Counted from the stretch's first letter, positions 46,777 through 55,510 are shown. The stretch is 64,000 nt of DNA from Nocardia pseudobrasiliensis NBRC 108224 (GCF_001613105.1 NZ_BDBS01000050.1:32499-96498), one strand, 5' to 3'. The notes: a model not told the origin generated them from the letters alone. Translations and numbers: made by a program.

Positions 46777-47805
46777 ATGGCTGCTCGACTCGCCCAGGTC
46801 ACAGGGGTGGAATACACGGCGATGCTCGGGCTCGGGGTGTACCGCCCGGCCCGTGTGGTCACCAATGACGAGGTTTCCGGTCCGATCGATTCCAGCGACG
46901 AGTGGATACGCACCCGCTCGGGCATTCGGACCCGACGATTCGCCTCCGATTCCGAAACCATCGTCGCCATGAGCGCGGCGGCCGGGCGCGATGCCCTGGA
47001 CGCGGCCGGCGTCACCCCCGATCAGATCGGCTGCGTCATCGTGGCCACCTCGACCTGGCTGCTGCTCACCCCCGCGGCCGCACCGCAGGTCGCCACCGAA
47101 TTGGGGATGAACCATCCCGCGGCCTTCGACATCTCGGCCGGCTGTGCGGGTTTCTGCCACGCGGTCGGGCTGGCGTCGGATCTGGTCAAAGGCGGTACCG
47201 CGACGCATGTCCTGGTGATCGGCGTCGAACGCCTCACCGACACCTTCGATCCCGCCGATCGCTCCACCGCGTTCCTGTTCGCCGACGGCGCGGGCGCGGT
47301 CGTGATCGGCCCCTCCGACGAGCCCGGCATCGGGCCGACGGTCTGGGGTTCGGATGGTGAACAGCATCACGCGATCCGGCAGGACAAGGACTGGATGCAG
47401 TTCTTCGGCGAGGTCGACGAGCTTGGTGGCGACGCGGTCCGGCCGTATCTGGCGATGGAGGGCACGGCCGTATTCCGCTGGGCCGCACATTCGTTGAAGA
47501 AGGTGTGCCTCGACGCCATCGATCGTGCCGGACTCACCTCCGCCGAGATCGACGCGTTCGTACCGCATCAGGCCAACGGCCGCATCATCGACATCATGGC
47601 CCGCGAACTGAAACTCGCCGAGGACTGCGCGCTGGCCACCGATATCGAGGAGACGGGCAATACCTCCGCGGCCTCGATCCCCCTGGCCATGGAGGCCTTA
47701 CTCCGCAAGGGCGATACCAAGCCCGGCGCCGCCGCACTGCTCGTCGCGTTCGGCGCCGGACTGTCCTATGCCGCCCAGGTGGTCACCCTGCCCAACTGGA
47801 CCTAA
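46777..47805 (+). CDS. 3-oxoacyl-ACP synthase III (KAS III) family enzyme
   Basis: 342 residues. FabH-like thiolase fold with the full triad: Cys123 in DISAGCAGF, His264 in VPHQANGRI and Asn295 in TGNTSAAS. It condenses an acyl-CoA starter with malonyl-ACP or a related donor. Full length, so presumably active. Mycolata have several KAS III paralogues, and the operator-like palindrome in front suggests lipid-controlled expression. AGGAGA precedes ATG 46777. The stop overlaps that of the convergent SIMPL gene. Confidence 0.92.
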   Translation: MAARLAQVTGVEYTAMLGLGVYRPARVVTNDEVSGPIDSSDEWIRTRSGIRTRRFASDSETIVAMSAAAGRDALDAAGVTPDQIGCVIVATSTWLLLTPAAAPQVATELGMNHPAAFDISAGCAGFCHAVGLASDLVKGGTATHVLVIGVERLTDTFDPADRSTAFLFADGAGAVVIGPSDEPGIGPTVWGSDGEQHHAIRQDKDWMQFFGEVDELGGDAVRPYLAMEGTAVFRWAAHSLKKVCLDAIDRAGLTSAEIDAFVPHQANGRIIDIMARELKLAEDCALATDIEETGNTSAASIPLAMEALLRKGDTKPGAAALLVAFGAGLSYAAQVVTLPNWT

Positions 47806-48500
47806 CTCAGACTCCAGGTCACCGTCACCGCGAACGACACCGTCTGCATACCCGGCTCGAGCGGCACATCCGACATCGGCGCCTGGTTGTAGCGCGGGCC
47901 GGGCGGCGGCGTTGTGCCACTGGATGATTCGCTGACGGTCTTCACATCGCGCAGCTTCAATCCAGCGAGCACCGCGTACTGCTCGGCTCGTGCCTTGGCA
48001 TCGGCGAAGGCACGGGCTCGGGCGTCGGAAAGCAGTTTCGAATTGTCGTCGAGCGCGAAAGACACACCCTGGACCCGGGTTTCGTTACCGCCCGCCTGCA
48101 CCGCGGCCGCCAGAATGGCCGAGGCCTTCGGCAGATCCCGCACCACGACATGCAGCGAATTCGTCGCGTTGTAACCGGTCACCGCATGATCCGGACCGTA
48201 CTGCGGCTGCACCGACACATCGGCGGTCTGAATATCCTCGCGCTTGGCCCCGGCCCCGACGACGGCATCGGTAACCGCCTTGGCGCGCGAATTGGCGGTA
48301 TCCACCGCGGTCGACACATCACCCGCCGTCACCGCGACGCCGAGATCGGCATTCAAGATATCCGGCGCCCCCCGCACCTGCCCGTTCCCGACCACGGTGA
48401 CCTCACGTCCCGACCCGGAACCGGAATCCGAACTCCCGCATCCGCTCAACAGGACGGCAGTCCCAGCCAGAGCTGCGGCAATACCTGTGATTCGTCGCAT
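47802..48500 (-). CDS. SIMPL (DUF541) domain lipoprotein
   Basis: 232 residues. Lipobox LLSGC (Cys21) after a short signal, a Ser/Gly linker, then the SIMPL domain (VTVVGNGQVRGAPDILNADLGVAVTAGDVSTA to the C-terminal FAVTVTWSL). Anchored on the outer face of the membrane. SIMPL proteins form ring oligomers; some affect oxidative stress, but function is not settled. Confidence 0.9.
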   Translation of the reverse strand: MRRITGIAAALAGTAVLLSGCGSSDSGSGSGREVTVVGNGQVRGAPDILNADLGVAVTAGDVSTAVDTANSRAKAVTDAVVGAGAKREDIQTADVSVQPQYGPDHAVTGYNATNSLHVVVRDLPKASAILAAAVQAGGNETRVQGVSFALDDNSKLLSDARARAFADAKARAEQYAVLAGLKLRDVKTVSESSSGTTPPPGPRYNQAPMSDVPLEPGMQTVSFAVTVTWSLS

Positions 48501-48551
48501 GCCTCAACCTAGGCGCGGCCACCGGCGCGGGGCCAGCCCGCCACGCCGGAA

Positions 48552-49001
48552 TCAGGACTCGGCGGCGGCCTTGATCTTGGTCAGGGTGGCGTTCATGCCG
48601 TCGATCAAATTCTGTTCGAAGACCTGCTCGCCGCCCAGGACGGCATCGATCAGCATGCGCACCGGTTTGCGGACGCCGTTGGGTATGTCGCGGCGTTCGG
48701 TCACCCGGGTGCCGGTGGGGGTCGGTTCGAGGGTGTAGCTCCAGATCGTGCTGTTCTCGATCATTCGGAAGGCGAAGGCCTGCCCGGGTTCGAAGCGCAC
48801 GATGCGTGAGGTGGTCGGGTAGTACTTGCCGCCGTCGCGGTTGAGATTGATCGTCCAGGTGCCCGCGCGCGGCTTGCCCAGCGGAATCATGCGGACGGTG
48901 TTCGGGCTGAACTCCGGCATCCGCTTCAGATCCGACAGCACCGCCCACACCCGCTCCGGCGGCGCGGCGATCTCGATGGTGGCTTCCAAGGGTTGCGGCA
49001 A
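48552..49001 (-). CDS. SRPBCC family protein
   Basis: 149 residues with the START-like SRPBCC/polyketide-cyclase fold: IEIAAPPERVWAVLSDLKRMPEFSPNTV at the start and a long C-terminal helix (FEQNLIDGMNATLTKIKAAAES). Binds a hydrophobic ligand; may be a cyclase, lipid carrier or stress protein. Ends 51 bp downstream of the SIMPL gene start region, same strand. Confidence 0.88.
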   Translation of the reverse strand: MPQPLEATIEIAAPPERVWAVLSDLKRMPEFSPNTVRMIPLGKPRAGTWTINLNRDGGKYYPTTSRIVRFEPGQAFAFRMIENSTIWSYTLEPTPTGTRVTERRDIPNGVRKPVRMLIDAVLGGEQVFEQNLIDGMNATLTKIKAAAES

Positions 49002-49102
49002 CGCTGCCTCCGGGAGATGTGACGGTCGGTATCAGAAATCCTAACGGTCGCCACGCCGCGCAGATGCTGTGACTCAGATCTCAGTCGAGTGAAAATCATC
49101 AA

Positions 49103-49122
49103 GATCACATTTCGGTGTGATC
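49103..49122. promoter_or_regulatory. Perfect palindrome GATCACA-N6-TGTGATC
   Basis: 7-bp arms with a 6-bp spacer between the divergent SRPBCC gene and the small ORF at 49209. The size fits a CRP/FNR-type or GntR-type dimer, though the half sites face the opposite way to a classic CRP box (TGTGA-N6-TCACA). Candidate operator for either gene. Confidence 0.5.
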
Positions 49123-49208
49123 AGCACCGGTAGCTGTAATGCCCGGCGCAGAATCGGTGATAAATCATGCAGATTTGGTTGTTGGAGTCCACTGCGAGGT
49201 GATCGGTC

Positions 49209-49352
49209 GTGAACATACGCTCACTCCTGCACCGTCGGCACGCGGAATCGGTTCCCCTGCTGCCGGTCGCGGCGGACAACGATCGGGACGAACGGCTCGA
49301 ACGCCTGCTCACTCCGGGCGAGCTCGAGCTGCTGGAGCGGCATCGACTCTGA
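49209..49352 (+). CDS. Small hypothetical protein (47 aa)
   Basis: GTG-started frame with strongly GC-biased third positions, as in real genes here. Contains RDERLERLLTPGELELLERHRL, an amphipathic helix-rich acidic/basic pattern, and no membrane part. An in-frame stop just upstream limits it. It ends 31 bp before the receiver-reductase gene and could be its leader gene. No family recognised. Confidence 0.45.
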   Translation: MNIRSLLHRRHAESVPLLPVAADNDRDERLERLLTPGELELLERHRL

Positions 49353-49383
49353 ATGGGCTTGCGTGGGCGACCATACTTTTCAT

Positions 49384-51057
49384 GTGAGTTCACCAGCTGT
49401 CGCCAAACCGGCAATTCTGAGCGTCGACGACGATCCGGGTGTCTCCCGCGCCGTGGTCCGCGACCTGCGCCGTCGGTACGGCGCGGAGTACCGGATCCTG
49501 CGCGCGGAATCGGGCGCCTCGGCGCTCGAGGCGCTGCGCGAGATGAAACTGCGTGGTCAGCCGGTCGCCGTGCTTATCGCCGACTACCGCATGCCGGGTA
49601 TGGACGGCATCGAATTCCTCGAACAGGCAATGGATCTGCATCCCTACGCCCGTAGGGTGCTGCTGACCGCCTACGCCGACACCAACGCCGCCATCGAGGC
49701 GATCAATGTCGTGGATCTGGACCACTACCTGCTCAAGCCGTGGGATCCGCCGGAGGAGAAGCTGTATCCGGTCATCGACGCGCTGCTCGAGGCCTGGCGC
49801 GGCGACGAGCACCGCCCGGTGCACGAAACCAAGGTGATCGGTCACCGCTGGTCGGCCCGCTGTTCGCAGGTGCGCGAATTCCTGGCCCGCAACCAGCTGC
49901 CCTATCGCTGGTATCTGGCCGACGAGCCCGAGGGCGCGCGGCTGCTGGAGGCGGCCGGGGCCAGCGAGGACCAGTGCCCGGTCGTCATCGATCCGGCCGG
50001 ACAGACACTCATCACCCCCACCGACAGCGAGTTGGCGGGCAGCGTGGGCCTCAATACCGATCCCACCGGCGATTTCTACGATCTGATCGTGGTGGGTGGC
50101 GGCCCGGCCGGTCTGGGCGCGGCGGTCTACGGCGCGTCGGAGGGGCTGCGCACGGTGCTCGTGGAGCGGACCGCGACCGGCGGTCAGGCCGGGCAGAGTT
50201 CGCGCATCGAGAACTACCTCGGCTTTCCCGACGGACTGTCGGGCGCGCAGCTGGCCGATCGGGCCCGGCGTCAGGCCGTGAAGTTCGGCGCGGAGTTGAT
50301 CACCGCGCGCGAGGTGACCGGACTGGAGGTGTGCGGTTCGGCGCGGGTCGTGCGCTTCGACGACGGCAGCGAGGTCTCGGCCCATTCGGTGCTCATCGCC
50401 ACCGGCGTGAACTACCGCCACCACCCGGCCCCGGGCGTGGACGATTTCACCGGCCGCGGCGTCTACTACGGCTCGGCCATGACCGAGGCCGCCGACTGCG
50501 CCGATCGCGAGGTCTACATCGTGGGCGGCGCGAATTCGGCGGGTCAGGCCGCGGTGTTCCTGTCTCGCAACGCCAGGAACGTCCACATCCTGGTGCGCGC
50601 GGATTCGCTGGATAAATCCATGTCGCACTACCTGATTCAGCAGATCGAGCAGATCCCGAACATCAAGGTGCACACGTGCACCGAGGTGATCGCCGCCGAC
50701 GGCGCCGACCATCTGGAGCGGATCGTGCTCCGCAACAACGCCACCGGCGCGGAAGAAAAGGTCGACGCCGAGCGTTTGTTCCTGTTCATCGGGGCCGCAC
50801 CGGAAACCCAGTGGCTCGACGGTCTGGTCCGTCGCGACGACGCGGGCTACGTGCTGGCCGGTCCCGATCTGATGGTCGACGGAAACCGCCCCGCCGGGTG
50901 GGAGCTGCCGCGGCCGCCCGGTCACCTGGAGACCAGCATTCCGGGCGTCTTCGTGGCGGGCGATGTGCGCTCGGAGTCGGCGAAACGAGTCGCGTCCGCC
51001 GTGGGCGAGGGCGCGATGGCGGTCATGCTCGTCCACCGATACCTCGCCAAGCAGTAG
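49384..51057 (+). CDS. Response regulator receiver fused to FAD/NAD(P) oxidoreductase (thioredoxin-reductase-like)
   Basis: About 557 residues. Receiver domain (10-125) with DD acid pocket (ILSVDDDPG), phospho-acceptor Asp67 in IADYRMPGMDG, and KPW. A thioredoxin-like linker (about 150-225) follows, then a TrxR-type core: FAD site LIVVGGGPAGLGAAVYGA (about 233-255), GGQAG and NADPH site VYIVGGANSAGQAA (about 375). The redox CxxC of thioredoxin reductases is absent (YYGSAMTEAADC in its place). So phosphorylation may gate a flavin electron transfer that does not use a dithiol. GTG 49384 may be leaderless (CATACT about 10 bp before); GTG 49363 is an alternative. Followed by its probable kinase. 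Confidence 0.9.
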   Translation: MSSPAVAKPAILSVDDDPGVSRAVVRDLRRRYGAEYRILRAESGASALEALREMKLRGQPVAVLIADYRMPGMDGIEFLEQAMDLHPYARRVLLTAYADTNAAIEAINVVDLDHYLLKPWDPPEEKLYPVIDALLEAWRGDEHRPVHETKVIGHRWSARCSQVREFLARNQLPYRWYLADEPEGARLLEAAGASEDQCPVVIDPAGQTLITPTDSELAGSVGLNTDPTGDFYDLIVVGGGPAGLGAAVYGASEGLRTVLVERTATGGQAGQSSRIENYLGFPDGLSGAQLADRARRQAVKFGAELITAREVTGLEVCGSARVVRFDDGSEVSAHSVLIATGVNYRHHPAPGVDDFTGRGVYYGSAMTEAADCADREVYIVGGANSAGQAAVFLSRNARNVHILVRADSLDKSMSHYLIQQIEQIPNIKVHTCTEVIAADGADHLERIVLRNNATGAEEKVDAERLFLFIGAAPETQWLDGLVRRDDAGYVLAGPDLMVDGNRPAGWELPRPPGHLETSIPGVFVAGDVRSESAKRVASAVGEGAMAVMLVHRYLAKQ

Positions 51058-51069
51058 GAGGAACGCTCG

Positions 51070-52545
51070 ATGGGCACCCGATTGATCTGTGATCCCGACG
51101 AACTGCGCACGCTGTTCCTGTTCGAGAAGCTCGACGACGAACAGCTGGCCTGGCTGTGCCGCGACGGCCGGGTCGAGGAGTTCGAGCCGGGACTCGTCTT
51201 CCGCGAGGGCGATCCGGCCACCTGCTTCTATGTGCTGATGGAGGGCGAGGTCGTATTGACCAAGCTGTCCGGCGGCGAGGAGATCGAACTGGTCCGCACC
51301 CGCCACCACGGCTCCTACGCGGGTGCGTGGTCGGCCTATATGGGCGACCGGGCGGATCAGAACTACAACGGTTCGTTCTACGTGACCGAGCCGTCGAAGT
51401 TCTTCGTCCTCGACGCCGGAACCTTCTCGCGCATGGTCCAGGAATGGTTCCCGATGGCACTGCACCTGCTGGAGGGCGTGTTCTTCGGCAACCGCAACAC
51501 CAACGAGATCATCGGCCAGCGCGAGCGACTGCTGGCGCTGGGTTCGCTGTCGGCGGGCCTGACCCACGAACTGAACAACCCCGCGGCCGCCGCGGTCCGG
51601 GCCACCTCGTCGCTGCGTGAGCGCGTCGCCGGGATGCGGCACAAGCTGAAGATGATCGCGCACGGCAAATTCGATCCGGCCTCGCTCGAGGCGCTGGTGC
51701 AGTTGCAGGAGGAGGCGGCCACCCAGGTCGCCAAGGCTCCGACGCTGACCCCGATGGAGGCCGCCGACCGCGAGGACGAACTCGGCGACTGGCTGTCCGA
51801 ACACGGCATCGCCAACGGCTGGGATATCGCACCCACCTTCGTCCAGGCCGGATTCGACATCGACTGGCTGGAGCGGGTCGCCGCGACGCTCGAGGGTTGT
51901 GACACCGGCGTATTCGAGGGCGCGATCCGCTGGCTCAACTACACGGTCGAGACCGAACTGCTGATGAACGAGATCACCGATTCGACCACGCGGATCTCCT
52001 CGTTGGTCAATGCCGCCAAACAGTATTCGCAGATGGACCGGGCCCCGTTCCAGGTGGTCGATATCCACGAACTGCTCGACAGCACGCTGGTGATGCTGGC
52101 CCGCAAGATCGGCGACGGCATCAAGGTGGTCAAGGAGTACGACCGCACGTTGCCGCAGGTGCCCTGCTATGCCGCGGAACTGAATCAGGTGTGGACCAAT
52201 CTGATCGACAACGCGGTGGCGGCGATGGTCGGTCAGGGCACGCTGACCGTCCGTACTTATCACGAAAACGACTGCGTAGCAGTGGAAATCGGCGACAGTG
52301 GGCCCGGGGTCCCCGCCGATCTGCGGCATCGGATCTTCGAGCCGTTCTTCACCACCAAGCCGGTCGGCGAGGGAACCGGTCTGGGACTGGATATTTCGTT
52401 CCGCATCGTGGTCAACAAGCATGGTGGCGACATCCGGGTGGAATCGGTGCCGGGCGATACCCGGTTCATCGTGCGGCTTCCGCTGGATCCGCAGGGCCGT
52501 GCCGTGGAAACCGAAGCCGCGCAACCGAATACCGGAGGTATGTGA
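51070..52545 (+). CDS. Sensor histidine kinase with cyclic-nucleotide-binding domain
   Basis: 491 residues, no membrane segment. N-terminal cNMP-binding domain (about 10-130; FREGDPATCFYVLMEGEVVLTKL), then a dimerisation/phospho-acceptor box LSAGLTHELNNP with His166, a helical insert, and an HATPase domain (NQVWTNLIDNAVAAM, GDSGPGVP, FFTTKPVGEGTGLGLDIS). It presumably phosphorylates the receiver of the upstream fusion protein, 12 bp away. Whether the CNB domain binds cAMP is open; the phosphate-cassette Arg is not obvious to me. RBS GGAGGA before ATG. Confidence 0.93.
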   Translation: MGTRLICDPDELRTLFLFEKLDDEQLAWLCRDGRVEEFEPGLVFREGDPATCFYVLMEGEVVLTKLSGGEEIELVRTRHHGSYAGAWSAYMGDRADQNYNGSFYVTEPSKFFVLDAGTFSRMVQEWFPMALHLLEGVFFGNRNTNEIIGQRERLLALGSLSAGLTHELNNPAAAAVRATSSLRERVAGMRHKLKMIAHGKFDPASLEALVQLQEEAATQVAKAPTLTPMEAADREDELGDWLSEHGIANGWDIAPTFVQAGFDIDWLERVAATLEGCDTGVFEGAIRWLNYTVETELLMNEITDSTTRISSLVNAAKQYSQMDRAPFQVVDIHELLDSTLVMLARKIGDGIKVVKEYDRTLPQVPCYAAELNQVWTNLIDNAVAAMVGQGTLTVRTYHENDCVAVEIGDSGPGVPADLRHRIFEPFFTTKPVGEGTGLGLDISFRIVVNKHGGDIRVESVPGDTRFIVRLPLDPQGRAVETEAAQPNTGGM

Positions 52546-52898
52546 TGTCACAGGCCATCGAGGGTATCGATCCGGCCGTTCCGCCGAGTGGGCCGGGTTG
52601 TACAGAATGCGAAGCGGCACAGGGCTGGTGGGTGCATTTACGGCGCTGCGCCCAATGCGGTCACGTGGGCTGCTGCGACAGTTCGCCCGCGCAGCACGCT
52701 TCGCGGCATTTCGCCGATACCGGGCATCCGTTCATGCAGAGTTACGAGCCGGGCGAGGAGTGGTTCTGGGACTTCCGCACCGAGGAGATGTTCTCCGACG
52801 GCCCGGAATTGGCTCCGCCGCACCATCATCCGGTCGATCAGACGACGCCCGGGCCGCGCGAGCGGGTGCCCGCGGACTGGCGCGAACACATCCACTGA
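52545..52898 (+). CDS. UBP-type zinc-finger protein
   Basis: 117 residues. Zn-UBP domain with Cys19/Cys22, Cys35/Cys38, Cys43/44 and His51/55/61 (CTEC, CAQCGHVGCC, HASRHFADTGHP). In eukaryotes the fold binds the ubiquitin C-terminus; actinobacterial versions next to redox kinases have no known ligand. Start overlaps the kinase stop by one base, after CGGAGGT. The C-terminal part (WFWDFRTEEMF then His-rich HHHP) is typical of the family. Third member of the cassette, most likely part of the same pathway. Confidence 0.88.
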   Translation: MSQAIEGIDPAVPPSGPGCTECEAAQGWWVHLRRCAQCGHVGCCDSSPAQHASRHFADTGHPFMQSYEPGEEWFWDFRTEEMFSDGPELAPPHHHPVDQTTPGPRERVPADWREHIH

Positions 52899-52904
52899 GA
52901 CCGG

Positions 52905-53030
52905 GTCTGCTGCACGAACGGGGCGTCGTCGACGGAACGTGCAGCAGACTGCCAGTACCGGAACGTCTGCCAGGACGCGTTCCCGGTAGGCGGTTGCCGT
53001 CGTGGGTGGCTCAATACTGACGACGGCAAC
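52905..53030. other. Three successive hairpins downstream of the UBP-finger gene
   Basis: Perfect 12-bp repeat GTCTGCTGCACG/CGTGCAGCAGAC (52905-52949), an imperfect TACCGGAACG/CGTTCCCGGTA stem (about 52955-52990) and a perfect 11-bp GTTGCCGTCGT/ACGACGGCAAC stem (52993-53030). Together they fill the spacer before the AraC genes. Could be a terminator series or a structured RNA. Confidence 0.6.
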
Positions 53031-53135
53031 GCGCCCGATCTGAACCATACGGCGGCTCCAAACAGCACAATGGGCTGTGAGTGCACGCTCGTCGACTCAC
53101 GGTGCACAGGAACCGACTTGGTGCGGAGACCCGAG

Positions 53136-54089
53136 ATGGCGACCGTTCTGAATTCCGACCTGATGGATCCTCGCGATCGAGCCGAGGCGATATCCACCGC
53201 GGTGCAGGAGGCTGCGGGGCCCTCGTATTTCGCGCCGGCGACCCCGGGCGGGCAGATCCGTGCCCGCTTCGAGATGTGGCGTCTGGGGTCGATCGAGCTG
53301 CGCAGGGCGTTGATGTCCGGATTCACCGTGGTGCGCACCGCCAAACAGATCCGGCAGTCCCCGGCGGGCATGATGTCGTTCAATGTGCAGCATCTGACCT
53401 CCTCGCGCGTGGTCCACGCCGGTACCAGGGCCGAGTACGGTCCCGAGCAGATGTTCGGCATCGATTTCGATCTGCCCTACGAAGTGGAGTGGAGCGGTGG
53501 GCGCGTGAGCACCCTGCTGGTTCCGCTCGACGGGCTGGGTGTTCCGGTCGATACGGTGCATTCCGCCCTGCGGTCGCCGCGGCGCAGCCCGCTCTACGGC
53601 TTGCTCGTCGACCACCTCGAGGCGATGGTCCGATCCGCCGACGCACTCGAGGCCGATCCGGCCGCCGGTCAATTGGGCGAGGCCTGCGTGGATCTGGTGC
53701 GCGCCTTCCTGCTCTCCGCGGTCACCCCGAACGCGGCGGACGGTACGGCATTGCCGGAGGATGTGCTGCTCAGCCGGATTCGCGACCACGTGGACCGGCA
53801 TCTGGCCGATCCAGAACTCGGACCGTCCGCCCTCGCGCAGGCCCACAACATCTCGGTGCGCTATCTCTACAAACTGTGCAACAGCGCCGGACTGAGCCTG
53901 GAGCAGTGGATCATCGGGCAGCGGCTGGAACATGCTCGCGCCGAACTCGAACATCGCGATGCCCGGCATCGGTCGATCGCGGCGATCGCCTATGCCAGCG
54001 GTTTTCGCGATCCCTCCCATTTCGCGCGCCGATTCCGCAATGCCTTCGGCGCGACGCCGAGCGAGTGGCGCCGGGAGAACGGATGCTGA
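53136..54089 (+). CDS. AraC family transcriptional regulator (first of tandem pair)
   Basis: About 317 residues. An N-terminal AraC-binding-type sensor half and a C-terminal AraC DNA-binding domain (about 215-315) with LAQAHNISVRYLYKLC, SLEQWIIGQRLE and FRDPSHFARRFRNAFGATPSEWRR. ATG 53136 is taken because the sequence before it (from 53070) is unlike the family; GGAGA lies upstream. Overlaps the next AraC gene by 7 nt, and the two share the rare SLEQWIIGQRLE phrase, so they are paralogues by duplication. Confidence 0.88.
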   Translation: MATVLNSDLMDPRDRAEAISTAVQEAAGPSYFAPATPGGQIRARFEMWRLGSIELRRALMSGFTVVRTAKQIRQSPAGMMSFNVQHLTSSRVVHAGTRAEYGPEQMFGIDFDLPYEVEWSGGRVSTLLVPLDGLGVPVDTVHSALRSPRRSPLYGLLVDHLEAMVRSADALEADPAAGQLGEACVDLVRAFLLSAVTPNAADGTALPEDVLLSRIRDHVDRHLADPELGPSALAQAHNISVRYLYKLCNSAGLSLEQWIIGQRLEHARAELEHRDARHRSIAAIAYASGFRDPSHFARRFRNAFGATPSEWRRENGC

Positions 54090-54973
54090 CGCGGGAATCG
54101 TATGTGTTCTTCGAACATCCCGAGGCGGACCGCAATCACAGCGAGGCGTGGAGCTTCGGCAGGGTCACGCTGCTGCGTTCGCAGGCGTCGAATCTGCGCG
54201 TGGTGCGGACGGCTCGACACGTCGACACCGATCCCGCGCCGATTCTGGCGCTCACCCTGCATCAGCGCGGCAACGGGCATTACGAGCAGTACGGCAGCCG
54301 CATCGTGGGCACTCCCGACCGGGTCGTGCCACTGGATCTCAACACCCCCTACCGCATCCGATGGGGTGGTGAGTGCCATGCGCTGACGCTGCAGCTACGG
54401 CTGGAGTCGCTGTGCCTGTCGGCGGAGACGATTCGCCTGGCCGCGCCCTGCCTGCCGATCAGCCCCATACATCCGCTGGTAATGAAACACCTTGTCGCAC
54501 TGTCGAAGTCGATCGACGAAACGACGTCCATCCCGGCCCGGGCAGCGCTCGGTGACGCCTCGACCGAGCTGGTGCGCGCACTGCTGCTGTCGGCCGCGCA
54601 GACCGGCGCCGATGCCGCGGCGCTGCCCGATGCCGTACTGCTGACCCAGGTCCGGCGTTATGTTTTGGAACATCTGACCGATCCGGAACTGAGCCCCGAG
54701 CGCATCGCCCGGGCCCAGCACATCTCGCTGCGCTCGCTGTACAAGGCATGGGGCCGTGGCGAACTCAGCCTCGAACAGTGGATCATCGGGCAGCGGCTGG
54801 AACGGGCCCGTGGCGAGCTGGCGCATCCGGAGATCGGCAATCGGTCGATCGCGACAATCGCCCGCATCTGCGGATTCCGCGATCCCTCGCATTTCACCCG
54901 GCGCTTCCGCGCGGCCTACGGCATGTCGCCCAGTGAATGGCGCCGGGCCGTCCTCGATCAGCCGTCGCCGTGA
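54083..54973 (+). CDS. AraC family transcriptional regulator (second of tandem pair)
   Basis: 296 residues from ATG 54083. N-terminal sensor half with LALTLHQRGNGHYEQYGSR and a C-terminal AraC HTH pair (IARAQHISLRSLYKAWG..., ATIARICGFRDPSHFTRRFRAAYGMSPSEWRR). Shares domain order and exact phrases with the gene before it but differs clearly in the sensor half, so ligands may differ. They could form heterodimers or answer two signals for one target. No operon of targets is adjacent. Confidence 0.88.
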   Translation: MLTRESYVFFEHPEADRNHSEAWSFGRVTLLRSQASNLRVVRTARHVDTDPAPILALTLHQRGNGHYEQYGSRIVGTPDRVVPLDLNTPYRIRWGGECHALTLQLRLESLCLSAETIRLAAPCLPISPIHPLVMKHLVALSKSIDETTSIPARAALGDASTELVRALLLSAAQTGADAAALPDAVLLTQVRRYVLEHLTDPELSPERIARAQHISLRSLYKAWGRGELSLEQWIIGQRLERARGELAHPEIGNRSIATIARICGFRDPSHFTRRFRAAYGMSPSEWRRAVLDQPSP

Positions 54974-55077
54974 TTTTCGGACGGTCGATCGGGTTTGCAA
55001 CCTCGCCCCGGCCCGGTACGCTGCGACGCGCGCCGGACAGGCCCGGCGCCGGTGAGACCATCGGGGAATCGACGGTG

Positions 55078-55494
55078 ATGAAACGACTTTCGCTGGCCGC
55101 TGCCGTGCTGGGCGCCCTGGTCCTGGGGCTGACCGCATGCGGTGGGAACGACTCATCCGGTCACGACGGCGGGGCGCATCAGGCCACCACGACCGCCGCG
55201 CCGACGACCGCCGCGCCCACCACCTCGTTCGCGGTGGTGGAACCGCCGCGCGAGGCGCCGAATCCGGGCGCCGCGCAGAATTCCGCGCTCGGACCCGCGT
55301 CGAGCACGACCTGCTCGACCTTCAAAACCCTCGGCGCCGACGGTGAGAAGACGCTGATCGAGAAGGTGCTGGCGGAGAATCCGGGTTCGAAACTGGACGG
55401 CAATCCCAATCTCGCCCTCGGTACCGCGAAGCTGGTGTGCCTGGCCTCCAGTCAGGCCGACAAGCCGGTCGCCGTCGCCATCGGTATCGCCTAG
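55078..55494 (+). CDS. Small lipoprotein, hypothetical
   Basis: 138 residues. Signal peptide with lipobox LTAC (Cys21), a Thr/Ala/Pro-rich linker, then a small domain with two cysteines (STTCSTFK and LVCLAS) that may form a disulphide. Ends AVAIGIA. No known family. It is followed 16 bp later by the ECF41 sigma gene in the same direction. Confidence 0.78.
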   Translation: MKRLSLAAAVLGALVLGLTACGGNDSSGHDGGAHQATTTAAPTTAAPTTSFAVVEPPREAPNPGAAQNSALGPASSTTCSTFKTLGADGEKTLIEKVLAENPGSKLDGNPNLALGTAKLVCLASSQADKPVAVAIGIA

Positions 55495-55510
55495 CGGTAG
55501 CCTCCGCCTC

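Noticed and set aside
49384..51057. Plain thioredoxin reductase (trxB) call
   Set aside because: No CxxC dithiol, and an N-terminal receiver domain is fused; the name would mislead.
49390..52620. 1076-codon open frame on the minus strand
   Set aside because: It is the antisense of the receiver-reductase and kinase genes. High GC3 in the real genes keeps the opposite frame open; the translation is His/Arg/Gln-rich with no domain.
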